Assembly: GCA_016871115.1 (NCBI GenBank) | Contig: VFZP01000006.1 | Coordinates: 1 to 38,694 of the forward strand | Direction: 5' to 3' | From: Acidobacteriota bacterium | GTDB taxonomy: Bacteria > Acidobacteriota > Terriglobia > Bryobacterales > Bryobacteraceae | Length of the DNA: 38,694 nucleotides | Shown: one piece after another, positions 30,301 to 38,694 of the stretch | Position numbering within the stretch: position 1 is the stretch's first letter | How the letters are laid out: each line of letters opens with the position of its first letter | Notes under the pieces: generated by a model | What the model was told of the DNA's origin: nothing | What the model saw: only the letters and a program-made list of their open reading frames with translations | Databases searched by the model: none | Position numbers and translations under genes: made by a program

Positions 30301-31977
30301 ATGATTCGTTTCGGAGAATTTCGTCTTTCCCAAGACGAACGGCGCCTTTGGAGAAGTCAAAGCGAACTGCGCCTCACTCCCAAGGCGATGGAACTGCTCA
30401 TCTATCTTGCCTCGCGGCCTGGGTAAGTGGTGAGCAGGGAAGACCTGTTCAAGGCGCTCTGGCCCAACACCTTCGTGGGCGACCATGCGCTCACCGTGCA
30501 GATCCGCGAAGTCCGCACGGTGCTGACCGAGGGCAACGGCGCACACGAATTCATCGAAACACGCCACCGCCGGGGCTACCGCTTCGTGCCTGAGCCGGTG
30601 ACGAATCTGGAGCCGGCGCATCGCTCCCTCTTCGCCTCAGCTGAGCCCAGGCAGGAACCGCAGCCAGCCGGCACGCCCGAAACCCGCTACGCCCGGAGCG
30701 GCGATGTCAACATCGCGTATCAGGTGATCGGCGAAGCTCCTATGGACATTGTGTTTTTGATGGGCTGGGTGTCGCACCTGGAGTACTTCTGGACGGAGCC
30801 GCACTTTGCCGCGTTTCTGCGGCGCCTCGCGTCGTTTTCGCGGCTGATCCTCTTTGACAAGCGCGGCACGGGTCTATCGGATCGCGTGCCCACCAACCAA
30901 CTGCCCACGCTCGAAGAACGCAAGGACGATCTGCGCGCTGTGATGGATGCCGCCGGCGCCACGGCCGCGGTGATCGTCAGCGTGTCCGAAGGCGGGCCGA
31001 TGTCGGCGCTGTTCGCCGCGACGTATCCGGAGAAGACTCAGGCCCTGGTAATGATCGGCACCTACGCCAAGCGCATCCAGGACGAGACCTACCCGTGGGG
31101 ACCGAGCGCGGAGCAGCGCGCCCAGTTTCTGGAGCTGATCCGGAATCAATGGGGCGGGCCGATCGGCATTGACGACCGCGCGCCCTCGCTCGCCGCCGAT
31201 CCGGCGTTTCGCAACTGGTGAGCGGCATATCTGCGCATGGGCGCGAGCCCGGCCGCGGCGGTGGCGCTCACGCGGATGAATGCCGAGATCGACGTGCGGC
31301 ATGTGTTGAAGGCGGTGCGCGTACCCACGCTGGTGTTACATCGCACCGGCGACAAGACGCTGCTGGTGCAGGAAGGCCGCTACGTGGCCGAGCAGATTCC
31401 CGGCGCGCGATTCATCGAACTGCCCGGGAACGACTATCTGCCGTTTGCAAGCAATCAGCACGAGATCCTCGATGAGATGGAAGATTTCGTTGCGTCGGTG
31501 AGCCATGCACGCGATCCGGAGCGCGTGCTCGCCACGATTCTCTACGCGGCCTTTGCACCTGCCGGCGCAGAGGGCGCCAGCACGCAGGCGGCGCTCGAAG
31601 AGGGTATGCGGCAAGAACTCGAGTGGTTCCGCGGCGCGGCAAGACGCGCAACACTCGAACATCTCATCGCCACCTTCCACGGCCCGGCGCGTGCGGTGCG
31701 GTGCGCTTCGGCCCTCTTGCGGCACGCCGCGCGATTGGGCTACCGGATGCGCGCGGCGCTGCACGCCGGCGAGTGCGATCAGCTGGACGGCAACGTGGTG
31801 GACGGCGCGGCGGTGGAAGTGGCGGGGAGTATTCTGCGGCAACGTTCGACGGACGGCGGCATTCTCGCCTCCAACACCGTGCGCAATCTGGTGGCCGGCT
31901 CAGGCATTCAGTTTGAAGAGGCCGGGGCGCTGCAAATGGAGTGGAAGTTGTACCGGGCGGCGGGTCCGCGGCGTTAG
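30301..31977 (+). pseudogene. Winged-helix regulator fused to alpha/beta-hydrolase and degenerate cyclase, two in-frame stops
   Basis: The single frame has stops TAA at 30424 and TGA at 31219. Residues 1-100 form an OmpR/CadC-type DNA-binding winged helix (MIRFGEFRLS...LTPKAMELLIYLASRPG). Next is an alpha/beta-hydrolase (LMGWVSHLEYFW, FDKRGTGLSDR, and the elbow SVSEGGPMSALFAATYPE). Last is a nucleotide-cyclase-like domain (TFHGPARAVRCA, ALHAGECDQL). The cyclase metal-binding segment, usually FTDIVGST, is YAAFAPAG, so the domain should be inactive. Around the second stop the text reads FRNW-stop-AAYLRMGASP, where relatives have a second Trp. It starts 21 bases after the macroglobulin gene. Confidence 0.8.
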
Positions 31978-32047
31978 GCCGGGCGCTGCCCAAAAAAAGT
32001 TTCAACTGATAGCAACGTTTTGGGGGGGCATTGGGCACTACCTGCCG

Positions 32048-32053
32048 AAGGAG
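32048..32053 (+). promoter_or_regulatory. Ribosome binding site of the haloperoxidase-like gene
   Basis: AAGGAG ends 9 bases before ATG 32063. It is one of the few strong Shine-Dalgarno sites in the window and fixes the start. The 85-base gap upstream also holds runs of seven A and seven G but no convincing promoter. Confidence 0.6.
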
Positions 32054-32062
32054 ACAGTCTGA

Positions 32063-33453
32063 ATGGGCCCGATGTTATACTGGCACGACGTTGCCCTTGG
32101 GACGAACAGAGTTACGCACTCCACGGGAGGGGAACAACACGGCCCAGTACTGAGCGCCCGGGCGCTGGCGATGGCACACTTGGCCATGTACGATGCCTAT
32201 TTCGGCATCGCTGGCGGGCACAATGTTTACACTCCGGGATTGATCGCGCCCGCACCCGGTGCCTCGAAAGGTGCGGCCATCGCCGCTGCGGCGCACTTCG
32301 TGCTGAAGGCCCTGTATCCTAGCCAGCAACCTTATCTGGACGGCCGCCTTGCGTCCGCGCCCACCGACATGGATCATGCCGCGAACGGAAAGGCGTACGG
32401 CCGGGATATCGGAGCCAAGTTGACGCTGCTGCGGGCCAACGACCGCCATGTGGGCGATGGCGGTTATGTGGCGAACAAACACCGCCCCATCATCGCGTTG
32501 ACCCGGACAATTCCGGCCAGGGCTTCTATGCGCCCTACTATGGCGATTTGGCCGAAGGGTTCGCGATTCAGACTTGGTTTGACCTCAACGCCCCGCCGGC
32601 GCCTGGGTCAGCCGAGTATGACGAAGCCGTGAACGCAGTACGCCGGTTGGGCATCAAACCCGAGTTGGCCGGGATGCTGCCGCATGACGACGTGCGGCGG
32701 ACCGGTGAGCAGACGCTCATCGGCCTGTTTTGGGGCTACGATGGAGCCAAGAATCTCGGCACGCCGCCGCGGCTCTATAACCGAATCGTGCGCAAGGTCG
32801 CGGTCAGCAAGGGTGCAAACACGGCTGATCTGGCCCGGCTCTTCGCGGTAGTGAACGCCGCCATGGCCGACGCGGGCACGCTGGCGTGGAAAGAAAAGTA
32901 CGCCCACGATCTTTGGCGCCCCGTAGTGAGCATTCGGGAACACGACGAAAGCATGGGCCCCATGGCTCAGCACGACCTCGCCTTCGACGCGCAATGCGAC
33001 CCCGACTGGTTGCCGCTGGGCGCACCCAAATCGAATGAGACGGGCGTGAAGAGCTTCACTCCGAATTTTCTGGCCTATCCCTCTGGCCACGCCACGTTCG
33101 GCGCAGCGGCCTTTCAGATAACGCGGCGGTTCTACGGCATCCCGAAAGAAGCAAACGGACCGGACCACCTCTGCAATAAGCTGCACTTCACGTCCGAGGA
33201 ACTGAATGGCGTGACTACCGATAACAATGGAACGGCGCGGCCTAACCATGAACGCACCTTTGCAGGTGGACTCTGGCAGGCCATCGAAGAAAACGGCCGG
33301 AGCCGCGTCTATCTGGGCGTGCACTGGGTGTTCGACACGTTCATGGCCAGCGACGCGGGCAAGTACGAAATGAACGTGGACGGCGTTCCGTTGGGATTGA
33401 ACATCGCCAACAACATCTTCGACTCCGGTCTGAAGCCTTCGCCGCCGCACTAG
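32063..33453 (+). pseudogene. Vanadium-dependent haloperoxidase/PAP2-like protein, frameshifted
   Basis: The first part (32063 to about 32488) contains LSARALAMAHLAMYDAYFGI. At CCCC (32485-32488) the frame shifts; one extra C would give PHHRVDPDN and continue into GFYAPYYGDLAEGFAIQTWF. The C-terminal half is intact and holds the vanadate pocket: K and R seven apart (KYAHDLWRPV), SGH in YPSGHATFGAAAF, and R with H in SRVYLGVHW. An intact product would be about 463 residues. Family members oxidise halides with peroxide or act as acid phosphatases; which applies here cannot be told. No signal peptide is evident. Confidence 0.78.
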
Positions 33454-33467
33454 ACGCATCAGGTAGG

Positions 33468-33495
33468 GAGGCTGCGAGCATCCGCACGCAGCCTC
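33468..33495 (+). terminator. Hairpin after the haloperoxidase-like gene
   Basis: GAGGCTGCG and CGCAGCCTC form a perfect 9-base stem with a 10-base loop, 15 bases after the stop. There is no T-run behind it, so it is either a weak terminator or a 3'-end stabiliser. Confidence 0.45.
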
Positions 33496-33535
33496 ATCGG
33501 GCCAGCGCCATCAGCGGTCCGCCGGGTGCTTCTGA

Positions 33536-33541
33536 CATAAT
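33536..33541 (+). promoter_or_regulatory. -10 box giving a leaderless start
   Basis: CATAAT ends six bases before the GTG start at 33548. With a normal -10 to +1 distance, transcription would begin at or next to that GTG. No Shine-Dalgarno sequence is present in between. The -35 is weak. Confidence 0.4.
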
Positions 33542-33547
33542 CCAAAA

Positions 33548-36500
33548 GTGTTGCGTGCATGCCTTCTCACGGCGCTTCCGTTGGCCTCGTTGCTGGCGGC
33601 GCCGCCCGATCCCAACGCCGAAACCGTCAAAACATTTCTCGCCACCTACTGTATCGCCTGCCATAGCGGAGCCAACGCCGCCGCGCAATTCGATCTGAAG
33701 CCGTTTGCAAGCGAAGCGGACGTGATTCGCGATCACGGCCGCTGGGCGCTGGCCGCCGAGAAGCTGACGCATCGCGAGATGCCGCCGAAGGGCATGAAGC
33801 AACCTTCCGACGCCGAGCGGCAGAGCACCGTCGCCTGGATCGAAGGCATCCGCACCGCCGAAGCACGCCGCAACGCGGGCGACCCCGGGCATGTGCTGGT
33901 GCGACGCCTGAGCAACGCCGAGTACAACTACGCGATTCGCGATCTCACGGGCGCCGACATCCGCCCCACGCGCGAATTCCCCACGGACCCGACGAATCAG
34001 GACGGCTTCGACAACACGGGCGAGTCGCTCGTCATGTCGCCCGCGCTGCTGAACAAGTATCTGCAGGCCGCGCGCGAGGTGTCCTCGCACATGATGCTAC
34101 AGCCCGCGAGCTTCCGCTTTGCGCCGCATCCCATGCTGGCCGAGTCTGACCGCGAGAAGTACACGATCCAGCGCATCGTCGATTTCTACGGCCGCCAGCC
34201 CACAGACTACGCTGACTATTTCTTCGCCGCGTGGAGCTACCGCCACCGCGCCGCGCTCGGCAAGCCCGACGCCAGAATCGAAGATTTCGCGCGCGAAGCC
34301 AAGATCAGCGCGCGCTATCTGCCGCTGGTCTGGTCGATCCTCGAAGAGGCGAAAGAAGACGCGGGTCCGGTGGCCAAACTCCAGACGATGTGGAAACGCC
34401 TCCCCGATCCGTCGCACAAACAAACGGACCTCGTGAAGGAAGGATGCCGCAAGATGCGCGACTACGTGGTGCACGTGCGCAGACTCACCGCGCGCAACTT
34501 CCGCAGCCCCAAAGTGGCGGGCCTCTCCGGCACCTCGCAACCGTTGATGAACTGGAAGCTGCGCGCCTATGCCGCGCATCGCCGTGACTTTGACCGCGAG
34601 GCGTTGCAGGTGGAAGGCGAGCCGCCCATGCTGCTGCCCGAATCGCCGCGCATGGGAGGCGTGCCGACCGAGGACCAAGTGGGGCTCCGCAACGCGGCGA
34701 TTGCCGTGCGTCTCCGGTTTGGCGATCCCGAGTTACTGGTGCCCGCCGGGCAGCGCGCGCGTTATGAAGCGTCGTTCGCGCGTTTTGCCAACGTATTCCC
34801 CGACGCATTCTATGTTCGTGAGCGCGGCCGTTTCTACCCCGACGACTCGGAAGACAAGGGCCGATTATTGAGCGCGGGCTTTCACAACGTGATGGGCTAC
34901 TTCCGCGACGACACACCGCTGATGGAACTTATTCTCGATGAGGGGCAGCGCGAAGAGCTCGAGACGTTGTGGCTGGAGTTTGACACCGTGGCCGATCAGA
35001 CCACGCGCACCTACGTGCAGTTCTACTACAACCAGAGCGGCGAGATCGAAGGGCGCGGCCGCGAGTCCGGCAGCTTCCGCACCGCCGAGGCCACCGACGC
35101 GACCGCCGAAAAAGTAATTTTCGGCATCCGCGATACGTATCTGTTGAAGGCCGCCGAGACCAGCGCGGACGAGGCGGCGCGCGAAGCCATCCGCGAGCAC
35201 TTTGCACGCGTGAATGCGCAAATCCGCAAGACGGAGAAAGCGCGCGTGGACGCCGAGCGCACCCACCTCGCCTCGCTCGAGCAATTCGCCGCGCGAGCTT
35301 GGCGCCGCGCGTTGAGCGATGCCGAAAAGACCGCACTTCGCGCCTACTACGCCACCCTGCGAGAGAAGAGCAAACTCTCGCATGAAGACGCCATGCGCGA
35401 CATGATCGTCTACGTGCTGATGTTCCCGGATTTTCTCTACCGCGTGGACTACAGCCCGCCCGCGGCCCCGGTCATCAGCGCCGCCCCGAGGAAAAAACCG
35501 CGCACGGCCGCGCGCGTGGTTCCCGTCAACGCACCGAAGCACATCGCGCTCCCGGCGCAGGCACTCGCCAGCCGCCTCAGCTTTCTGTTGTGGTCCAGCG
35601 TGCCCGATGAAGAGTTGCTGGCGCGCGCCGCGGCCGGCGATCTGCAAAATCCCGAGGTGTTGATCGCGCAAGTGCGGCGCATGATGAAAGACCCGCGCGC
35701 CCAGGCGCTCGCCGTGGAGTTCGCGGGCAACTGGCTGGGCTTCCGCCGCATCGAAGAATTGAACAGCGTGGACCGCGCGCGCTTTCCAGCGTTCACCAAT
35801 GACCTCCGCGCGGCAATGTTTGAAGAGCCCGTGCGCTTTCTCGAAGACCTGATCCGCAGCGACCAGTCCATGCTCGAAGCGCTCTATGGGCGACACACCT
35901 TCGTCAACCGCGCGCTGGCCAGACACTACGGCATGGAGAATCTGCGCTTCCGCCAACCTGGTGACTGGGTGCGCGTGAACGACGCTCGGCGCTACGGGCG
36001 CGGCGGTCTGCTGCCCATGGCCGCGTTTCTCACAAAGAACTCACCCGGGCTGCGCACCAGCCCGGTGAAGCGCGGCTACTGGGTGGCGCGCACGGTGCTC
36101 GGCGAAGTGATTCCGCCTCCGCCGCCATCGGTGCCGGAGTTGCCGTCCGACGAGGCGAAGATGGATTTGCCGCTCCGCCAGATGCTGGCCAGGCATCGCG
36201 ACAACGCCGCGTGCGCCGGTTGCCACCGCCGGTTTGACGGCTTTGGCCTCGCGTTTGAAGGGTACGGCCCGGTGGGCGAGCGCCGCGGCAAGGATCTCGC
36301 CGGGCGCACCGTGGACGCAAAAGCGGAGTTCCCGGGCGGCGGCGAAGGCAGCGGCATCGAGGGATTGCTCGAGCACATCAAGGCCAAGCGCGAGGAGGAC
36401 TTTATCAACAATCTGTGCCGCAAGACGCTTGCCTACGGGCTGTCGCGCAGCCTGCTGCTTTCCGACGAGCCGCTGCTGGCGCAAATGCGCGCCGCGTTCA

Positions 36501-36595
36501 CGGCCAACGGCAATCGTTTTTCGGCCTTGATAGAATCAATGGTCGCAAGCCCCCAATTCCTGAACCGGCGTAATCCGGAGCATAAGGGAGACTGA
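33548..36595 (+). CDS. DUF1592/DUF1588-type secreted cytochrome-like protein
   Basis: 1,015 residues with a signal peptide (VLRACLLTALPLASLLAAPP). An N-terminal cytochrome c motif CIACH (C35, C38, H39) is followed by a DUF1587-like region (about 114-180), a DUF1595-like region (555-625), DUF1592 (about 673-794), DUF1588 (about 817-920) and DUF1585 (about 944-1012). A second heme motif, CAGCH, lies at 889-893 within the DUF1588-like part. Such multi-DUF proteins are abundant in Planctomycetota and Acidobacteriota and are thought to be periplasmic redox proteins; the substrate is not known. The Tat-exported DUF1552 gene follows after 6 bases. Confidence 0.92.
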   Translation: MLRACLLTALPLASLLAAPPDPNAETVKTFLATYCIACHSGANAAAQFDLKPFASEADVIRDHGRWALAAEKLTHREMPPKGMKQPSDAERQSTVAWIEGIRTAEARRNAGDPGHVLVRRLSNAEYNYAIRDLTGADIRPTREFPTDPTNQDGFDNTGESLVMSPALLNKYLQAAREVSSHMMLQPASFRFAPHPMLAESDREKYTIQRIVDFYGRQPTDYADYFFAAWSYRHRAALGKPDARIEDFAREAKISARYLPLVWSILEEAKEDAGPVAKLQTMWKRLPDPSHKQTDLVKEGCRKMRDYVVHVRRLTARNFRSPKVAGLSGTSQPLMNWKLRAYAAHRRDFDREALQVEGEPPMLLPESPRMGGVPTEDQVGLRNAAIAVRLRFGDPELLVPAGQRARYEASFARFANVFPDAFYVRERGRFYPDDSEDKGRLLSAGFHNVMGYFRDDTPLMELILDEGQREELETLWLEFDTVADQTTRTYVQFYYNQSGEIEGRGRESGSFRTAEATDATAEKVIFGIRDTYLLKAAETSADEAAREAIREHFARVNAQIRKTEKARVDAERTHLASLEQFAARAWRRALSDAEKTALRAYYATLREKSKLSHEDAMRDMIVYVLMFPDFLYRVDYSPPAAPVISAAPRKKPRTAARVVPVNAPKHIALPAQALASRLSFLLWSSVPDEELLARAAAGDLQNPEVLIAQVRRMMKDPRAQALAVEFAGNWLGFRRIEELNSVDRARFPAFTNDLRAAMFEEPVRFLEDLIRSDQSMLEALYGRHTFVNRALARHYGMENLRFRQPGDWVRVNDARRYGRGGLLPMAAFLTKNSPGLRTSPVKRGYWVARTVLGEVIPPPPPSVPELPSDEAKMDLPLRQMLARHRDNAACAGCHRRFDGFGLAFEGYGPVGERRGKDLAGRTVDAKAEFPGGGEGSGIEGLLEHIKAKREEDFINNLCRKTLAYGLSRSLLLSDEPLLAQMRAAFTANGNRFSALIESMVASPQFLNRRNPEHKGD

Positions 36596-36601
36596 ATTTC
36601 G

Positions 36602-37924
36602 ATGTTGATCCGTTCGTCCCAGACCAATCCGTGCCCCACGCGGCGCGCCGTGTTGCGTGGCGCCGGCGCCGTGGTGGCGCTGCCTTGGCTTGAATCGCTG
36701 GCAGGCGCCGCGCCTGTCACGCCCACCAAGCGCTTCGGCGTGCTGTTCATGGGTTGCGGCGTGAATGAAGACCGCTGGTTCGCGCGCGGGCAAGGCGACG
36801 CGATGGAGTTCAGTTCCACGCTCCAGTTGCTCGAACCGATCAAGAAGAAGGTCAACGTCATTGACGGCCTGTTCATTAAGCCGCTCACCGGCCAAGGCAT
36901 CCACCCGGCGCAGACGGGCAGCCTGCTTTCCGGCGCGACGATTGAACGCGGCCCGGTGCTGCGTTCGGGCAAGACGGTTGACCAGATCATGGCCGACCAC
37001 ATCGGGCAGGACACCGCGCAGCCGAGCCTGGTGCTGGCGTGCGAGCAGCCGCTGACGGGCTATCACGAGACGAACTTCTCGATGGCCTACAGCTCCCACA
37101 TTTCTTGGCAAAGCGACGACTCGCCCGTGCCCACCGAAGTGTACCCGTCGCTGGCCTTTGACAACCTGTTTGAGAACCGCGGCCTGCTGCGCAACTCCAG
37201 TATTCTTGACCGCGTCCGTGATCGCGCCGAGACGCTGGGCAAGCAGGTGAGCGCCGGCGACAAAGCTAAACTCGATGAGTACCTCACCAGCGTGCGCGAA
37301 GTGGAAAAGCGCGTGGAGCGGATGCGCATCGACAAGCACAAAGCCGACGAAGCGGCGAAGGGGCAGAACAAGCCCGCGTGGACCATGGAGCGCCCCGCGA
37401 ACGGCTTACCCGAAGATCTGCGTGAACACGCGCGCCTGATGTGCGACCTCGTGGCCATCGGCTTCCAGACGGACCGCACGCGCGTAGCGTCCATGATCCT
37501 CGCCAACGATCTTTCCGCGCAGATCTATCCCTTCGTGCAAGTGCGCGACGGGCACCACGCCGCCTCCCACGACAATTTGTCGGACGCCTACGAGCGCATC
37601 ACTAAGTTCCACCTGAGCCAACTGGTGTATCTGGCGCAGAAGCTGGACGCCGTGCCCGAAGCCAACGGCACCACCGTGTTGGATAACTCCTGCCTCATGT
37701 TCCTGTCTAACTTGTGGTCTGGCCGCAAACACGATAACACCCGCCTCCCGCTGGTGCTGGCGGGCGGTTTGGGCGGCACGCTGAAAACGGGCCGCACACT
37801 GGACTATCTGGCGGCGGGCGATGAAAACCGCAAGCTCAGCAGCCTGTATCTGTCGCTGCTGGATCGCATGGGCATCAAACTCAACCGCATGGGTGATGCC
37901 GATACGGGCCTGGAACGGCTGTAG
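36602..37924 (+). CDS. DUF1552 family protein, Tat-exported
   Basis: 440 residues. A twin-arginine signal (PTRRAVLRGAGAVVALPWLESLAG, R14-R15) is followed by the DUF1552 body. Typical blocks are LFMGCGVNEDRWFARGQG, VIDGLFIKPLTGQGIHPAQTGSLLSG, and HHAASHDNLSDAYERITKFHLSQLVYL. The family is related in outline to the sulfatase/DUF1501-like exported proteins and is nearly always encoded next to a DUF1592 gene, as here, but no activity is established. AAGGGAG lies 11 bases before the ATG. Six bases separate it from the upstream gene, so the two are one transcription unit. Confidence 0.92.
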   Translation: MLIRSSQTNPCPTRRAVLRGAGAVVALPWLESLAGAAPVTPTKRFGVLFMGCGVNEDRWFARGQGDAMEFSSTLQLLEPIKKKVNVIDGLFIKPLTGQGIHPAQTGSLLSGATIERGPVLRSGKTVDQIMADHIGQDTAQPSLVLACEQPLTGYHETNFSMAYSSHISWQSDDSPVPTEVYPSLAFDNLFENRGLLRNSSILDRVRDRAETLGKQVSAGDKAKLDEYLTSVREVEKRVERMRIDKHKADEAAKGQNKPAWTMERPANGLPEDLREHARLMCDLVAIGFQTDRTRVASMILANDLSAQIYPFVQVRDGHHAASHDNLSDAYERITKFHLSQLVYLAQKLDAVPEANGTTVLDNSCLMFLSNLWSGRKHDNTRLPLVLAGGLGGTLKTGRTLDYLAAGDENRKLSSLYLSLLDRMGIKLNRMGDADTGLERL

Positions 37925-37957
37925 GATCCACCCGCACGAGGGCGGCGGCTTGATGAA

Positions 37958-38694
37958 CTATCGGCCCAACGCCGCCGCAGACGCGCCAGCAGCTGCAGCA
38001 GCAGCGCCGCCGCGTGAAATCTGCAGGTACCGCTCAGCGAGCGCGGCGTTCTGGGGCATGCCGGGACTCCCCTTGTAGATCATCCACGCGTTCGTCGCCG
38101 CGAGCGTGTCGCCCGCGTCGGCTGCGCGTGCCAACCACTTGACACCTTCAGGATTGTTCTGCTCGGTGCCCTTGCCGACGACGTATATGACACCCAGGAG
38201 CGCCTCGGCAGGATGATAGCCGAGTTCCGCCGCTTGCTTGGTCAATTCAAACGCCCGCGCGGGATTCGACTGCAGCAGTGCCTGGCTCTGGCACAGCAAC
38301 TGCGCCGCTTGACTCGCGGGCGGCTGCGACGGCGCGCATTCGGCATAGTTCTTGCGATAACCCTGCGCGCGCACGGTTGTGTCCTGCAGCCACGCCGTCC
38401 AGCCACCCTCGCGCGCTTTGCGTTCGGGCGGGCCGAGGTCGCCACGAAACTCCGGATCGCGAATCGGCATCAGCGCGTTACCGGCGATGGTGCGCAATTC
38501 TTCATCGGGATCTTGGAGCAACGCCACCAGGGCCGCAAACAAGCCGGCATCCTGCCGCACGCCTTTAATCTGGAACCGCGCGGCTTCCACCGCCGCATCG
38601 GCCACACTGACACGGTCCGCCGGCTCCACGGCTTGCGCCGGATTCGCAAGGAATGCCGTCAGCGCCGTCTGCGCCGCTTGTGCACGCCAGTTGG
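37958..38694 (-). CDS. HEAT/Sel1-repeat protein, 5' end cut
   Basis: The frame is open to the right edge, so the N-terminus is missing. The visible N-terminal part (LFAALVALLQDPDEELRTIAGNAL) looks like a HEAT-type helical repeat. The C-terminal part has Sel1-like repeats (NPARAFELTKQAAELGYHPAEALLG; NPEGVKWLARAADAGDTLAA). The tail is alanine-rich. Such proteins are scaffolds for protein-protein contacts. It converges on the DUF1552 gene with 33 bases between stops. Confidence 0.75.
   Translation of the reverse strand, partial: NWRAQAAQTALTAFLANPAQAVEPADRVSVADAAVEAARFQIKGVRQDAGLFAALVALLQDPDEELRTIAGNALMPIRDPEFRGDLGPPERKAREGGWTAWLQDTTVRAQGYRKNYAECAPSQPPASQAAQLLCQSQALLQSNPARAFELTKQAAELGYHPAEALLGVIYVVGKGTEQNNPEGVKWLARAADAGDTLAATNAWMIYKGSPGMPQNAALAERYLQISRGGAAAAAAGASAAALGR

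Noticed and set aside
28284-30432. GGTAAGTGG at two of the stops looks like an intron 5' splice site.
   Set aside because: This is explained by a TAA stop followed by a GTG Val codon; reading resumes in frame with no sequence to remove, and group II introns begin differently.
24118-31221. Stop-codon reassignment (TAA/TAG as Gln, TGA as Trp) to explain the in-frame stops.
   Set aside because: The same window uses TAA, TAG and TGA as normal ends of intact, well-matched genes, often overlapping the next start codon.
29143-31221. Selenocysteine at the TGA codons (29143, 31219).
   Set aside because: Neither position corresponds to a redox Cys in its family, and no stem-loop was recognised after them.
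32485-32488. Programmed frameshift in the haloperoxidase-like gene.
   Set aside because: A four-C run without a slippery heptamer or downstream structure more simply suggests loss of one C.

Overview
The window is GC-rich, gene-dense bacterial DNA. Its gene content best fits an Acidobacteriota chromosome of the Solibacter/Bryobacter type. The pointers are several secreted PQQ-type beta-propeller proteins, a DUF1592-type cytochrome paired with a Tat-exported DUF1552 protein, a carboxypeptidase-regulatory domain inside a giant alpha-2-macroglobulin, an OmpR-type winged helix fused to a hydrolase and a cyclase-like domain, and a Tat-signal sulfatase. This assignment is inference; Planctomycetota or Verrucomicrobiota share some of these families. 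No rRNA, tRNA, CRISPR array, insertion sequence or phage gene was seen.

Layout. 1-849: 3' end of a sodium:solute symporter (+). 875-8893: a tightly overlapped minus-strand operon of six genes, read as beta-propeller/LamG-like protein, beta-propeller, amidohydrolase, HpaI-type aldolase, iron-type alcohol dehydrogenase, beta-propeller. 8894-9364: sparse region with one doubtful small ORF and a startless remnant. 9365-12174: RNase R followed by YceH (DUF480) on the minus strand. 12223-16060: plus-strand operon of adenosine-specific kinase, atypical epimerase, DapA-family lyase and MetY. 16064-17197: carboxymuconolactone-decarboxylase-type protein diverging from a TauE/SafE permease. 17203-21157: OPT transporter and SIMPL-domain genes (minus). 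21181-22498: RidA and a second DapA-family protein. 22495-23126: a Phd/VapC-like toxin-antitoxin pair. 23174-33453: sulfatase, alpha-2-macroglobulin, fused regulator and vanadium haloperoxidase-like genes, all interrupted. 33548-37924: the DUF1592/DUF1552 pair. 37958-end: a partial HEAT/Sel1-repeat protein.

The most striking feature is clustered gene damage. Between about 17.2 and 32.6 kb, five recognisable genes carry seven in-frame stops and three frameshifts. The coding genes on either side of this stretch appear intact. The stops sit where a glutamine, arginine or tryptophan codon could have been lost by one transition, and the frame resumes with conserved family motifs straight after each one. 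The interrupted alpha-2-macroglobulin also carries three tandem pseudopilin-like modules of about 86 residues. This may be a decaying accessory block, or consensus errors in the assembly; the sequence alone cannot decide.

A second theme is extreme compaction. Operon genes overlap by 1-38 bases, and divergent genes are only 21-48 bases apart. In two of those gaps a single AT-rich heptamer reads as a -10 box on both strands.
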